A stretch of DNA of 64,000 nucleotides from Undaria pinnatifida (taxonomy: Eukaryota > Sar > Phaeophyceae > Laminariales > Alariaceae). The DNA lies in the NCBI GenBank assembly GCA_012845835.1, contig JABAKD010000002.1:15888129-15952128 (forward strand), read 5' to 3'. A program made the translations under genes and the position numbers. Positions 41,557 through 51,265 of the stretch are shown here, in pieces; the stretch's first letter is position 1, and every line of letters begins with the position of its first letter. The notes under the pieces are model-generated. The model had not been told where the DNA came from, made no database searches, and saw only the letters and a list, made by a program, of their open reading frames with translations.

Positions 41557-41715
41557 TTTTTTTTTTTTTTCTTGTCCTTCGACGGATGGGGAAAAATAAA
41601 GATTAAGCTCATCACACTTCCACGTATTTTCATACGCGTCGTGTGTCGATTTAACTCAGGTGTTTTCGCAACCCAGCGCTAGCTGGTGCGTCCTTCGGAT
41701 CCCACTGTAGCGATA
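41557..41715 (-). mobile_element. SINE family B, second copy, 10-bp target duplication
   Basis: Same sequence family as 32,523-32,676, clearly similar over about 150 bp. It shares the gacgcgtatgaaaatacg palindrome, the gagttaaatcgacac block and the A-rich 3' tail on the minus strand (T run at 41,557-41,570). The perfect direct repeat gcacccaaca flanks it (41,547-41,556 and 41,716-41,725). Confidence 0.8.
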
Positions 41716-41744
41716 GCACCCAACAACGTTTGCAGTTTTTCAGG

Positions 41745-42620
41745 AGAATTTGGCCTAAATCGTGTGTACACGGTGCAATTGTGACCAAAATCGGGTACCA
41801 TTCTATTTCAGTGTTCACCACGCCCACAGGACGCCATCTGATTGGCCAACGCCGGCTTCCAATCGACGATGGACACTTTTCTGCCGGGTAGTTTTGTTTT
41901 TGGCTTCTCAACCCGCAAAACATACCCGATTATTATTTCCACCTCACCGATAATGGCCCGGTTGTTCGACCACATCGATCTGCCGAACGAAGCCCACCAC
42001 GGACCATCCGAGTTCCACCGGACTTCATCCCTCTGTTACCGACGACGCACAAGGACAATCTATCTGCTTCATGTCCATGATTTGGTTCTCCCAACCTCTC
42101 TCCTTCTACCAAAAATGCACCTCAGTACAGTACTCTTGGTAGAGAGGGGGGTCGTTGCGTCGCTTATGTTTTTGTGTCTACTGGTGCTGTGCTGAGACGG
42201 CTTTTTGGTCGAAGGAGAGAGATCGCGGTTCTCAGGTGCCTTTTTGGTGGAAGGAGAGAGAAGTCGGGACAACCAAATCATGGACATCAAGCAGATAGAT
42301 AGATGGTTCTTGTGCGTCTTCGTCGGTAGCTGGAGGGAAATGAAGTCCTATGGCACTCAGATGGTGCGTGGTGGGCAGTTGGGCCGATGTAGTCGAACAG
42401 CCTGGCCACTATGGGGTAGGTGCGTATAATACTCGGGTACCTTTTGTGGTCTGAGTAGCCAAAAACGGATCTACCCGGCGGAAATGTATCCATCATTGGG
42501 TGAAGAATGGCGTTGACCAATCAGATTGCGTTCTGGGGGCGTGGTGAACAATAAAATAGAACGGTGCCCTATATTTTCCACTACAAATGCACCGGGCATA
42601 TCCGATTTTGGCATCGCTCG
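41745..42620. mobile_element. Foldback-type element, arms ~300 bp
   Basis: The left arm (about 41,770-42,110) and right arm (about 42,240-42,600) are imperfect inverted copies. In both orientations one reads gttcaccacgccc, attgg-caacgcc, gccgggtag, tttttggct-ctca, gttcgac-acatcg, caccggacttcat or its variant, and catgatttggtt. The central spacer is about 130-200 bp. Mirrored open frames in the arms (Met-Asp-Thr-Phe-x-Pro-Gly) are by-products of the inversion. No transposase or clear target duplication is seen. Its right edge nearly touches the LTR element at 42,630. Confidence 0.65.
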
Positions 42621-42629
42621 TTTTTCAGG

Positions 42630-42891
42630 TGTACCGCTGAGGTCGTATCGTTGAGAATTTTACCTTCATAGAATGGTTGGATACATTTTGTCAGGGAGTT
42701 CAATGGTCAGTAAGGGCGTTTCTTGTGAGCTCTTGAGATCTTGATATACGAACGGGAACGTCCATGGCCAATGGCATGTCACTTCCCCGTGCGGTAACGA
42801 ACGAACTATTGCATTGTGGACAAACGCACTCCGAGCCTACGAGGGGAAGTCCTTGGAGCTGATTCCACCGGGCCCCGCGCGAGTCGGTACA
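42630..42891 (+). repeat. 5' LTR of the gag-chromo element
   Basis: TGTACC...GGTACA, 262 bp, matching 46,036-46,303 with scattered substitutions and small indels. Confidence 0.85.
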
Positions 42892-42899
42892 ATTCAATT

Positions 42900-44001
42900 G
42901 AATTGGGTAAGTTCTGCGTACTGCCCAAAACGTGACCAATGTGCTCTTCGGAGGCCGGAAAGCACTGCTGTGCGTGCTGGTGTGGGACACCAGCCGAAAA
43001 TAGTAGAAGACCCTACAGCAGCAAGAGGAGCACGAGCGCAGGGCGCTGCCGGAGTCCATTCTGCAAGCTGGGGCAACCCGAGAGGTGGAGGCCGAGCCGA
43101 CGGCCGGCTGAAACCGAAAATCAAGGTGACGATCGGGGGATATAGACCACCTAGGTTGGGTGGTGATGTTGTTACCTTCAAAGATACGCGTGAATTTCTT
43201 GTTGCCTACTCGGAGTACGAGCAGCAGATGCATATCACAAACCAAGATGGAGAAGACCGGGTACCCGCGAGGAAGCGAGAGCTGGTAGATTCGGGGACCC
43301 AAATGATGGTGGCTAATGAGTTCTACGAAGGCAAGCCCTGGGTCGACCTCTCCGAGGAGGAGCTATTGCAAGGGCTCAAAAGGTTTGCTGGCGTTGATAT
43401 GCAGCAGACGAGTGATGAGGATTTTTGCCGCCAGATATTCCACGTGCTGAAGATGGATGCGAGCGTGCGGGTAGATAGCAGGGTATTCGTGCAAAAACGT
43501 GCCCTGAGGAAATACCTTGCTGACAGCGGGCTCATGGAGTTGGGGAGGCCCGACGGTCGGCAGCACACGTTAAAGCATGGCAAAGTGCTGGTGGAGGCAA
43601 TAGCGGCGGGAATCGAACCACCCGAGTTCCGCCGCAGGTTGGAAAAAAAGATGCGTTTCGATCTCGTAACGCATGGCCCTGACGCGTTGTTCAGCGTTAT
43701 TGCCAAGCAGCAACGGGACCAAGCTGTAATTGAGGCCAATGATGCTGAACGTCGGCAACCAGCAACACGGCGTGACGCTAGGTCGATGAGTGCTGCGGGG
43801 ACTAAGCCGCAGGGAAGTACTGCTGACGAGCACGACTCACGCGAGAGTGCCAAGGCTGCTGGTGTGAAAGCAGAGCGGAACCGTCGGTACGACAACAAGG
43901 AGTGCTTTGTGTGTGGTAAGCAAGGTCACAAGCAGCGGGACTGCCCCCAAAGCCAGCAGGGCAAGGCGGGGAAAGGCGTCCATAGCCAGAGCCACGGCTA
44001 G
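42900..44001 (+). CDS. Gag with CCHC zinc knuckle
   Basis: A long open frame ends at the TAG at 43,999. It begins inside the LTR without a good ATG, so the true start is uncertain. The central part (43,120-43,700) is a helical capsid-like region: Phe-Lys-Asp-Thr-Arg-Glu-Phe-Leu-Val-Ala-Tyr-Ser-Glu-Tyr-Glu, Glu-Glu-Leu-Leu-Gln-Gly-Leu-Lys-Arg-Phe. Near the C-terminus (43,900-43,945) is a perfect nucleic-acid-binding knuckle, Cys-Phe-Val-Cys-Gly-Lys-Gln-Gly-His-Lys-Gln-Arg-Asp-Cys. The product would assemble the particle and bind element RNA. The frame is intact, unusually for this window. Confidence 0.75.
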
Positions 44002-44070
44002 ACCCCTGTACATCAGCAGGAGCAGTTCCCAAGCGGTCCCGCTCAGCATACCCGGAGCAAAACAACCGGG

Positions 44071-44800
44071 ATGACCCCTGCGACTGCCACCCCTCGAGCT
44101 AGTGCGTACAAGACCACCTCAAAGGCGGTGGTTACGAAGACCGAACCTGCTGCGCCTGAACCATCTAGGCGGAATGACGACGGCTACGTGTACATTCGCG
44201 TGCCGCGGGAAAGGATGTCGCCAGTGGATTTTGGGCTCACCGCGGCAGTGCAGCACCAGGTGTCTCAGAGCGCTGGGCCACAGAATGCAGCGCCAGTTCT
44301 TCACCTCGTTTCGGTGCAGCTCCCGGCACCCGCGTCGCGGCAGTCATGAGGTGATACCAGCACCATTTCATACGCGCGAACCTCCGTCTTACAGCCGGAT
44401 GGAAGTGGTGATGCAAGCGTGGATACGGTGGAGACCGAACCGCACTTGGAGACCCTGACGCAGCATGTCACGGGGCGTCTCGAGGTTTCCGGTGCTTCCA
44501 GGGCTGCTGAGGCTAAGATGCTGATGGATGCTGGTTCAGGCATTAAAGCTAAATCAGGGGAGCTGGTAGAGGCCCTGCAGGAGCAGCCGGGAATGAAGCA
44601 AATCACGTTAACGCACGCGTTTGTTGGGCATGCACGTGTGGTGGCGTCGTTGGGCCAGGAGTGTGATATTGAGACGCAATCGTGTCCGCTCCACTTAACG
44701 ATCGAAACACCATGGAGACCAGTCCGATTTACCATGCTGTTTATCGTGCTCCCTGGGGGGGGCCGATACGGTTATTATCGGGCAGAAGACGCTGAGAGAG
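44071..44800 (+). pseudogene. Aspartic protease of the gag-chromo element
   Basis: The frame from about 44,419 has Met-Leu-Met-Asp-Ala-Gly-Ser-Gly (active-site Asp-Ala-Gly, an accepted variant of DTG/DSG). Strand sequences follow: Phe-Val-Gly-His-Ala-Arg-Val-Val, and Pro-Leu-His-Leu-Thr-Ile-Glu-Thr-Pro. A frameshift at a G run near 44,755 precedes the expected Ala-Asp-Thr-Val-Ile-Ile-Gly segment, which lies in the neighbouring frame. The segment 44,071-44,400 is a linker with breaks. Confidence 0.6.
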
Positions 44801-44979
44801 AAACTCGGCATCGACGTCATGGCGCAGCTCAAGGCCTCTGTACTGAAGGCACAAAGGGCGTCAAGATGGTGCTGGGATGGAGCTTACAGCTCGTTTTGTG
44901 GGCGAGCCCAACGATGATGCTGTGCAGCCTGCGGCGATGGGTTTCTAGGATTTTAATTAGTTTTGATAAAAAAGCTGCC

Positions 44980-45540
44980 GCAGCGTTTGTGGCGGGTGGT
45001 GACGCGCCAGGCGACGTGGACGATGAGGTCGCGTTGACGCTGCCGTTTCAACGACCCATGACATTCCAGGATTCCCAGGTGGAAATGATTGTGCGGGCGT
45101 GTTGGAGACGGCTGTTGATAAATAACGCTGTTGATCATGGCTCCCCGCCGAAATGTGCCAAGATGCTGCGATATATCGTTTTTCGCACGCACCTTGACGT
45201 GTTATGTCGGGCGCTGTGGGGTGATCCACCTGCACGCAAAAGCCTGGGGCGGGCCGGTCTCATTCAGAGGCAAGGGTGGTGCGGGCGAAGCCCCCACCTG
45301 AACATAATCGCCTGCAGTGGAGTGCGGCAGAATCGTGCCCTGACTGCCGCTCGGTAGTGAGGGCGAGTTTGTCGTCAAGGTGGCCTGGGAGGGGCCGGAG
45401 GAGGCGGAGATCACCTGGGAGCCGGTGTCGCGCGTGTTTGATGGCGAGACGGCCGTGCTGCGGAAAGAGCTCAAGGCGCTGCTGCAGAAGATGGATCAGA
45501 AGCGGGGACTCGTAAAGCGGTATGGTCCGCGTTTTTTATC
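44980..45540 (+). pseudogene. Pre-RT linker fused to a chromodomain after loss of RT-integrase
   Basis: The first part (to about 45,330) reads Leu-Thr-Leu-Pro-Phe-Gln-Arg-Pro-Met-Thr-Phe, Pro-Pro-Lys-Cys-Ala-Lys-Met-Leu-Arg and Ala-Leu-Trp-Gly-Asp-Pro-Pro-Ala, the sequence that precedes reverse transcriptase in chromodomain gypsy elements. It passes at about 45,350 straight into Glu-Phe-Val-Val-Lys-Val-Ala-Trp-Glu-Gly, then Ile-Thr-Trp-Glu-Pro-Val-Ser-Arg-Val, a chromodomain (aromatic cage strand plus Trp-Glu-Pro). The junction marks the internal deletion. Confidence 0.65.
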
Positions 45541-46035
45541 ATATTGTGGTTTGGGGGGGATCCCGAATTTGAAATTGCTGATTTTCGTAGATCGAAATGT
45601 TGAATTTCGAGTTTTTTTCTGACTTGAAATTTCTGCGCCGGGCGCTGATAGCACCCTGACGCAGCCACAGCTGGTGGTTCATCGCCGAGGCTGTGTGAGG
45701 ACAGAGCATATCCGGGATTTATGCTTCTGTTTTACGGATGACTGTTGTACTGAACTACACATTCCATGTGTGGTCTGGGTTTCGGCAAGTTGCATGCGCC
45801 ATTGGAGGTGTGACGCGTGGTGCGTGGTTTGCTTGAAGATTCATTGGTGATGACGCGGCTACTGAACAATCCTTGTCCACGGCCAGTAAACGTGGTAGAT
45901 CTTAGGTCGTGGTGAAACTGATCACGATTTGTTGGATTTGGTCATTGCCCAACGTACGGACAGCTATGTTTATCAAAGCTACTCGGTCTGAGCCAACTTG
46001 TGGTTGGTAGCCCGAGATGGGCGTTTGGAGGGTGC

Positions 46036-46303
46036 TGTACCGCTGTGGTCGAATCATTGGGCATTTTACCTTACATGGAATGGTTGGATACATTTTGTCA
46101 GGGAGTTCAGTTTTCATTATTGGCGTTTCTTGTGAGCTCTTGATATCTTGAGATACGAACGGGAAGGTCCATGGCCGATGGCATGGCACTTCCCCGTGCG
46201 ATAACGAACGAACTATTGCATTGTGGACAAACGCACTCCGAGCCTACGAGGGGAAGTCCTCGGAGCTGACACCACCGGGCCCGCGGTCGCGCGAATGGGT
46301 ACA
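46036..46303 (+). repeat. 3' LTR of the gag-chromo element
   Basis: 268-bp counterpart of 42,630-42,891, followed by the CAGG target duplication. Confidence 0.85.
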
Positions 46304-46559
46304 CAGGATAGATTTTTTTTCGATACACTGTAGATTTTCCTCAAAATCAGTTTCGGACGCTGTTTATCCGAAAAATAGGGGGGGTTTTCGGGTGCAACTG
46401 CAAAGATACAATAGTTGTCGCTAAAACGAGCGACAGCTGTTAGATGCAACTGTCGTCAGACCTTTGGGTCCACGGGCCCTTGGTTCGTGTGATTGCGAGG
46501 GGCACCACAGGTGGAATAGAGCCGATGTGACGTTTGTTGTATTGCAATTGATGTGGTCA

Positions 46560-47190
46560 TTAGTTGGCCGCGACGGCGTTGAAGACGCCCATGCCTGTGT
46601 ACCTACCCAGCGTGCTTTGTGCTAAGTCCACCAGCCTAACCTCTTCCCGCAACCTAGCCTTCATGGTGTCGGAATTTCCAAGCTTGCCTATCTTGTCGAG
46701 CTTCATTGGCTCTACCATGAGGTCCGCTAGTCTTTTAGCTCTACTGAGATAGACGAAAGTAGGCCCCGTGAAGGCCTCCTTCCGCCCCAAGCCTATGACG
46801 GCCTTCTTTAACGTCTGCCCCTGTGATTTGTGCATAGTGATGGCCCAGCAGAGCATCAACGGCAGTTGCGTCCTGGCCTGCGTTCCCCCGTCCTGCCAAG
46901 TAGTGTCTACGGGAGAAATCGGCACACGCCCTCTATATCTCTCCTGCGACGACCATTCCCCCCCTGAGTACCCTCTGAACTTGACGACAACGTAAAGGGG
47001 GAGGTTCGGCGGGGGTGCGTCGTCTGCAAACACCAACTCGACGACTTGGCCTCGAATGCCGTTCACGAGTCCAGCTTGTTGGGACAGGTTCTTCGTGAGC
47101 ATGACCTTGGCTCCCTTAGCTAGGTAGAGATCCCTCTCAAGCCCCTCCGCCGTGTCTGCTGTCGCCCTTTTGGCATTGGCGCACGGACCG
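46560..47190 (-). pseudogene. PIF1-family DNA helicase, C-terminal fragment
   Basis: Open from about 47,190 down to the stop at 46,560. It contains Gly-Leu-Glu-Arg-Asp-Leu-Tyr-Leu-Ala-Lys-Gly-Ala-Lys-Val-Met-Leu-Thr, then Gly-Leu-Val-Asn-Gly-Ile-Arg-Gly-Gln-Val-Val. Next come Trp-Ala-Ile-Thr-Met-His-Lys-Ser-Gln-Gly-Gln-Thr-Leu (helicase motif V region) and Phe-Val-Tyr-Leu-Ser-Arg-Ala-Lys-Arg-Leu-Ala-Asp-Leu (motif VI). That is the second RecA lobe of PIF1-like helicases. The ATP-binding Walker A lobe is missing, and a stop lies just upstream. It could derive from a Helitron or a cellular/viral PIF1; no Rep nuclease is seen nearby. Confidence 0.7.
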
Positions 47191-48755
47191 AGTTTGGGTC
47201 AATCGCCCCCAACGGACGTCTCTCCATGATGACCTACTCTCACCACGAGACAGCAGTAGATACACTCAGCGGACACACGCCTAGCGGGCACACACGCTCC
47301 ATGCCTGCTCTCCGCTGGCCACTATTGTCGCCCGCTGCGCCCGTTGTCTGTGTGCTGCCCGCTGTGTGAGCGCTGTGTGCCGGCTGTGTGAGCGGTGTGT
47401 GCTCCTGTTTTTGCCCGTGTGGTCTCCTGTGTGTGTATTTGTTGCTCGGTGGTGGTCTGCCTACACCTGCATTCTAAAATCAAATGATCCCACACTAAAA
47501 TCAAGTTTAGTCGAAGACACGCACGCAAACTTTTTTTTTTTCAAGGGAGCCTATATTGCGAGGCCCAGGGGTAGATTAGAAACTCGCTTCGCTCGAATAT
47601 GTATACCTATCATAGTCCTTAGGCTGATCTGACACTTCATATATCATTTGCGGATCTCTCCCGCCTCTGACCCGCCTTTCGGCGCGTTTCTTTGCTGAGA
47701 CGTGCCTCCGCCTCGTCTACAACGACCTGCGTCGCGGATCCGCCCGCTCAGCGCCGAAGCGCCTGCGCGAGGCCTTGATGCCGATATCTACAACGAGATC
47801 CCAAAAAAATCCTGCCCTGTGAGCGTTTTGGTGCAAGTGCTACCGACAGGGCCTATTTCTTCGCGGTTGGTTTTTCCGGCACGTGTTCTCTGACCTGCGG
47901 GGGGGGTCGGCTACCCGGCCGCCGTCGCCACTGTTGACGCCTGCACGGGAGGCTGCGTGCTCAGATCTGAGAGAAAATTGAAACGCCCCAAAGAATACAT
48001 GTCATCCAGCCTTCGTCGAACTGCCGTCTATCAAAATTTCTGCCGAGAGATCAGAGAGCTACGTATGCTACAGCAGCACGTGTTATATGTACAGCAGTAG
48101 CAGCTGTGATGGAGCTATGCATGCACTGTCAACGTTGCTGACGTACGGTATGTCCTACGTACAGCAGCATCTACACAAGCAGCTCAGAGAGAGGTACATA
48201 TACCAGTATGTACAGAGCTCGAGCGCGAGAACTGCTGTATGAAGAATTATAGAGGGCGTATTTTGTCGGACGGCAATTAAGAACTGTTGGATATTGACAT
48301 TAATACCCCAGCGGTCCTTACATTCCCGTATAGGGAGCAAAGCAAAACCAAAACGGGCGAAAGTTGAATCCCCAGTCGGCGAGGTGTCGAACTACAAGTA
48401 TCTCAAACGCCGTGCCCATTCCACACCACCCAGACCAACGAACCTCCCTAATACGAAGACGACGGAGAACGTGGCCGTGCTCGAAGGCGTTTTGGCAGAG
48501 GGAAGACGAACGGGGGGGTACGAAGCTATCGAGTATTGAAAGAAGCAGAATATTATCGAAGTATGAGAAAATATGTGTTTTGTACGTACGTAAGAAGTTT
48601 GACCAATCAGATCGATACGGTAATTCATAGTCGTATGAGCGATAGCCTTGGGTACACCTGGCCCAGCTGTGTAGGCGATGACCTGCACGCAGAGCGCGCA
48701 GGGGAGCAGAGTCAGAGCTACAGGTCCAAGGTGTGATGCAGACTAGTTTAAGTTC
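47191..48755. other. Interval without a firm gene; GT-rich and AT-rich patches
   Basis: A GTGTG/CTGTGTG-rich patch covers 47,340-47,455, with a run of T at 47,531-47,541. The frame at 48,294-48,630 (plus) has a vague resemblance to the tail of LINE-type reverse transcriptases but lacks a catalytic motif. Opposite-strand frames are equally open. No RNA gene is recognised. Confidence 0.4.
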
Positions 48756-48770
48756 GTGCACTCCCCGACG

Positions 48771-49650
48771 ATGGAAGAGTGCAAATCACCGGAGGCCGAA
48801 GCTCTCGTGGCTGCTGCTGTACGCGGCCTTAATGTGGCTGCCTCGGATGCTACGCGAGTCGAGGCAGAGGCTTATGCTGCTGGCGCTGCTGTGCAAGCTA
48901 GGGTCGACGCTCGCCGGGCCGAAGCTCTAGCTGCTGCGCAAGCTGAGTCCGAAGGTTGCCGTGCCGCAGCCGCTTCGGTTGCTGCTACTGCTGCGTCTGC
49001 CACCGCGGCACCATCTTTGTTCAGCCCCAGTCCCGCTGTGTCCGAGGCTGCGGGGGTCACATCGGCTGAAGTGCTGCTATGGCAAGGGCAGGTGTCTGGC
49101 GAGTTCGCTCGGGTATACGGAGACGTGATTCGCCTCAAGTCGACGATGGATCGGCTGCTCGCATCCTTCGAAACCTTGCAGGATGCGGTGGCTGGTGGCG
49201 CGTCAAAAGACGAGAACGTCGATGCCATGTTACAGCAGTTCATGGACAACGTTGGCGATCGACAGCCGGCCCCAAGGGACAGTGGGGACGTGAGGGAGCG
49301 CCAACTCCAAACGTCGCAATTAACCGACGATACGGCGCTCTGGAAAAAGATGGCGTCAAGAAAACATTGGGTGCTCCGCGGGCGCATACCTCCCAACATT
49401 GGCGACTCGGCGGCGGATATCCAGTCCTTCGTAGGCGAGGCCGTCAACGTCACGACGTCAGTGGCCACCCAGCTCCGCGCGATCAGTGACTTTGACGTTC
49501 GTGCGTACGGGTCGCGGGCGGAAGGGATGGTCGACCACCTGCTGATGGTCGCTGGCCGCCTTGATTTCTTGCGCCAGGCTCTTGTGGCGGTCCTGTCTGT
49601 TGGATTTTCCCTTGATAGCGACGGCGACCGTCATTGCCGGGAGAGGGTGG
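48771..49650 (+). CDS. Alanine-rich coiled-coil hypothetical protein, truncated by a repeat
   Basis: ATG at 48,771 (Met-Glu-Glu-Cys-Lys-Ser-Pro-Glu). The first 80 residues are Ala/Glu helix, then Ser/Pro-rich linker, then helical segments: Val-Tyr-Gly-Asp-Val-Ile-Arg-Leu-Lys-Ser-Thr-Met-Asp-Arg-Leu-Leu, Ala-Leu-Trp-Lys-Lys-Met-Ala-Ser-Arg-Lys. Protein-like sequence ends about Asp-Ser-Asp-Gly-Asp (49,620). The open frame then runs into a T run and repeat sequence to 49,859. The natural C-terminus is therefore probably lost. Coiled-coil plus Ala-rich head resembles some Gag-like proteins, but no zinc knuckle or domain is recognised. Confidence 0.45.
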
Positions 49651-49723
49651 CAACGATCGATGCATGTTTTTTTTTTTTTTTCTCGTTCTCGCACGTATCA
49701 TGTATATTGTATACAAGGGCTCC

Positions 49724-49755
49724 GCATGGGCGCCGGCATTCGCCGGCGCCCATGC
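49724..49755. repeat. Perfect 14-bp hairpin with 4-base loop
   Basis: gcatgggcgccggc (49,724-49,737) is the exact reverse complement of 49,742-49,755, separated by attc. The very GC-rich stem stands out in AT-rich surroundings, directly after a 14-T run at 49,667-49,680. It may be the tip of an inverted-repeat insertion. Confidence 0.8.
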
Positions 49756-50015
49756 TTCGGGTAGGGCAGGGCGGCACTCGGACGAGGAAAAAAAGGGGAA
49801 AAAGTTGTAGCTGTTCGATTCGACATTATTGGAAGTTTAAAGTAATGCCGAGAGTTTAATACGAATATGAGGTTCTAAAGATCATAAATTGACATTCCAT
49901 GGCGCCCACTCTTTGGGTGAGGAAGGGTAGCACTCGACGAAATAAGTTGTAGTAATAAAGAAATTGAAGCTTAAAGTAATGCCAAGAGTTTAATACGAAC
50001 ATGAGGTTCTCAAGG
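49744..50015 (+). repeat. Diverged tandem pair, ~155-bp period
   Basis: Two copies (about 49,744-49,890 and 49,899-50,015) share ggcgcccat/act, gggt, gcactcg, aaagttgtag or ataagttgtag, and aagtaatgccaagagtttaatacgaa-atgaggttct. Non-coding. Confidence 0.6.
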
Positions 50016-50628
50016 TTTACTTTGATGGAAGGAAAACATATAAACGAAGGAAGCAAGCATAGGCGAAACACTGTTATTAAAGCCGTCGTCAAGTAAAAGT
50101 AGGCCATATGCCGTAAGGAGAATTTGAGAACCTGCTTGGCTTCGAGGCTTCGAGGCGAAAGGAAAGAGGAGATGTCATCAATAAAAATGATATCGGACGG
50201 AATGAATGGTTGAAAATGTTTAATTTACGGAAGAGAAAAAAGGAAGGCGCCGTTGATTGTGCTTCGAAAACCCCTCGGTGTTCACTCCCACAGTAGACGA
50301 AGAACTTACCATGTTCGTTTCCAAAATACACGAAGAACTCACTCACAGCAAATAAGTAAAAAAGACGACACTTCATGCCTTCAATTAGCTACTTCAATGT
50401 ACGCGGCACTTACACTGGTGAAGACATACAAAAATTAACAACGAATTATGCAGACTTAGAGAGGGGCGCTAAAGGGGACATAGAATGCCCTCGATCCAAT
50501 AAATAATAAAGGTGATATAGAAATGCCCTCGATCCAATTGGTACTTTCAACGCAGAGAACTTACACCAGAGAAATGGCAAGCTAAACGGAACAAGGGGGA
50601 TAATCAAGCCTCACACAAGACAAACAAA

Positions 50629-50964
50629 ATAGTCCTAGATCGGTTTGAAATCGTACCACTATCACTAACAGCCCCCGACTCTGTGGAAGGTAGGCCTCAA
50701 AACAACTTAATCCGTATGACAGATCAGTATTTGATTGTACCACCTCGTAGTCACAAAACAGCTCTCCGACTCGGCGTTAGATACACGATGGGTCCTCCGG
50801 GCTTACATGCACAATGTACGAAGAACTCACTTAGAGAGGAGCCCGGGGATATAGAAAAATAATCCTAGACCGGTATGAAATCGTACCACTATCACTAACA
50901 GCCGCCGACTCTGTGGAAGGTAGGCCCCAAAACAACTTGATCCGTATGACAGATCAGGTTTGAG
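50629..50964 (+). repeat. Direct repeat pair of ~106 bp, 230 bp apart
   Basis: 50,629-50,734 and 50,859-50,964 are about 90 percent alike, sharing gaaatcgtaccactatcact, gactctgtggaaggtaggcc and aatccgtatgacagatcag-type blocks. A shorter atgccctcgatccaat pair occurs at 50,485 and 50,523. No gene is recognised in 50,016-50,965. Confidence 0.7.
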
Positions 50965-50965
50965 C

Positions 50966-51265
50966 CTATTGTAGACCAAGCACGCTCAAAATGATGAACA
51001 CTCCAACAGCACCAAACGCAATAATATAAAAAGCCGAATTATTAGAGCGATCTACTACTACTGGTATAGCACGCGTTCTTCTGGACGTATCATGACACAT
51101 GTATGTGTCGTCTTGCAGCCACACCTTCAGCCACATGGCCAGCACGCACACAGCACATGACAGCCCAACAGCACACACGCAACCAACCGCTGCACGTATG
51201 AAGCTTGTGTGATTTGTTTTTATATCGTGAGGAGTTTCGTGCAGTAGTGCTGCGTACGATTTCAT
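50966..51265 (-). CDS. Small two-helix membrane protein, hypothetical
   Basis: Intact 99-codon frame with ATG at 51,263-51,265. Residues 25-49 form a Cys/Val/Ala-rich hydrophobic helix ending Met-Trp-Leu-Lys-Val-Trp-Leu. Residues 50-76 are a polar loop with two Cys/Asp-rich turns. Residues 78-98 form a second helix (Ile-Ile-Ala-Phe-Gly-Ala-Val-Gly-Val-Phe-Ile-Ile) that reaches the C-terminus. No family is recognised. Intactness, the good ATG and clean topology favour a real gene; short hydrophobic frames can also arise in AT-rich DNA. Confidence 0.4.
   Translation of the reverse strand: MKSYAALLHETPHDIKTNHTSFIRAAVGCVCAVGLSCAVCVLAMWLKVWLQDDTYMCHDTSRRTRAIPVVVDRSNNSAFYIIAFGAVGVFIILSVLGLQ

Larger units (their letters stand above)
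42630..46303 (+). mobile_element. Non-autonomous LTR element keeping gag, protease and chromodomain (no RT or integrase)
   Basis: Direct repeats of 262 bp (42,630-42,891) and 268 bp (46,036-46,303) begin TGTACC and end GGTACA, a 6-bp inverted terminus. A 4-bp target duplication CAGG flanks them (42,626-42,629 and 46,304-46,307). Repeats are about 90 percent similar by eye, so this copy is older than the one at 25.5 kb. The interior runs gag, aspartic protease, the pre-RT linker and then directly a chromodomain: the stretch normally holding reverse transcriptase, RNase H and integrase is missing. It parallels gag-only non-autonomous LTR elements described in plants. Confidence 0.85.

Noticed and set aside
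48294..48761. LINE reverse transcriptase tail
   Set aside because: Only a vague resemblance (Asn-Tyr-Lys-Tyr-Leu). There is no catalytic motif, and both strands are open.
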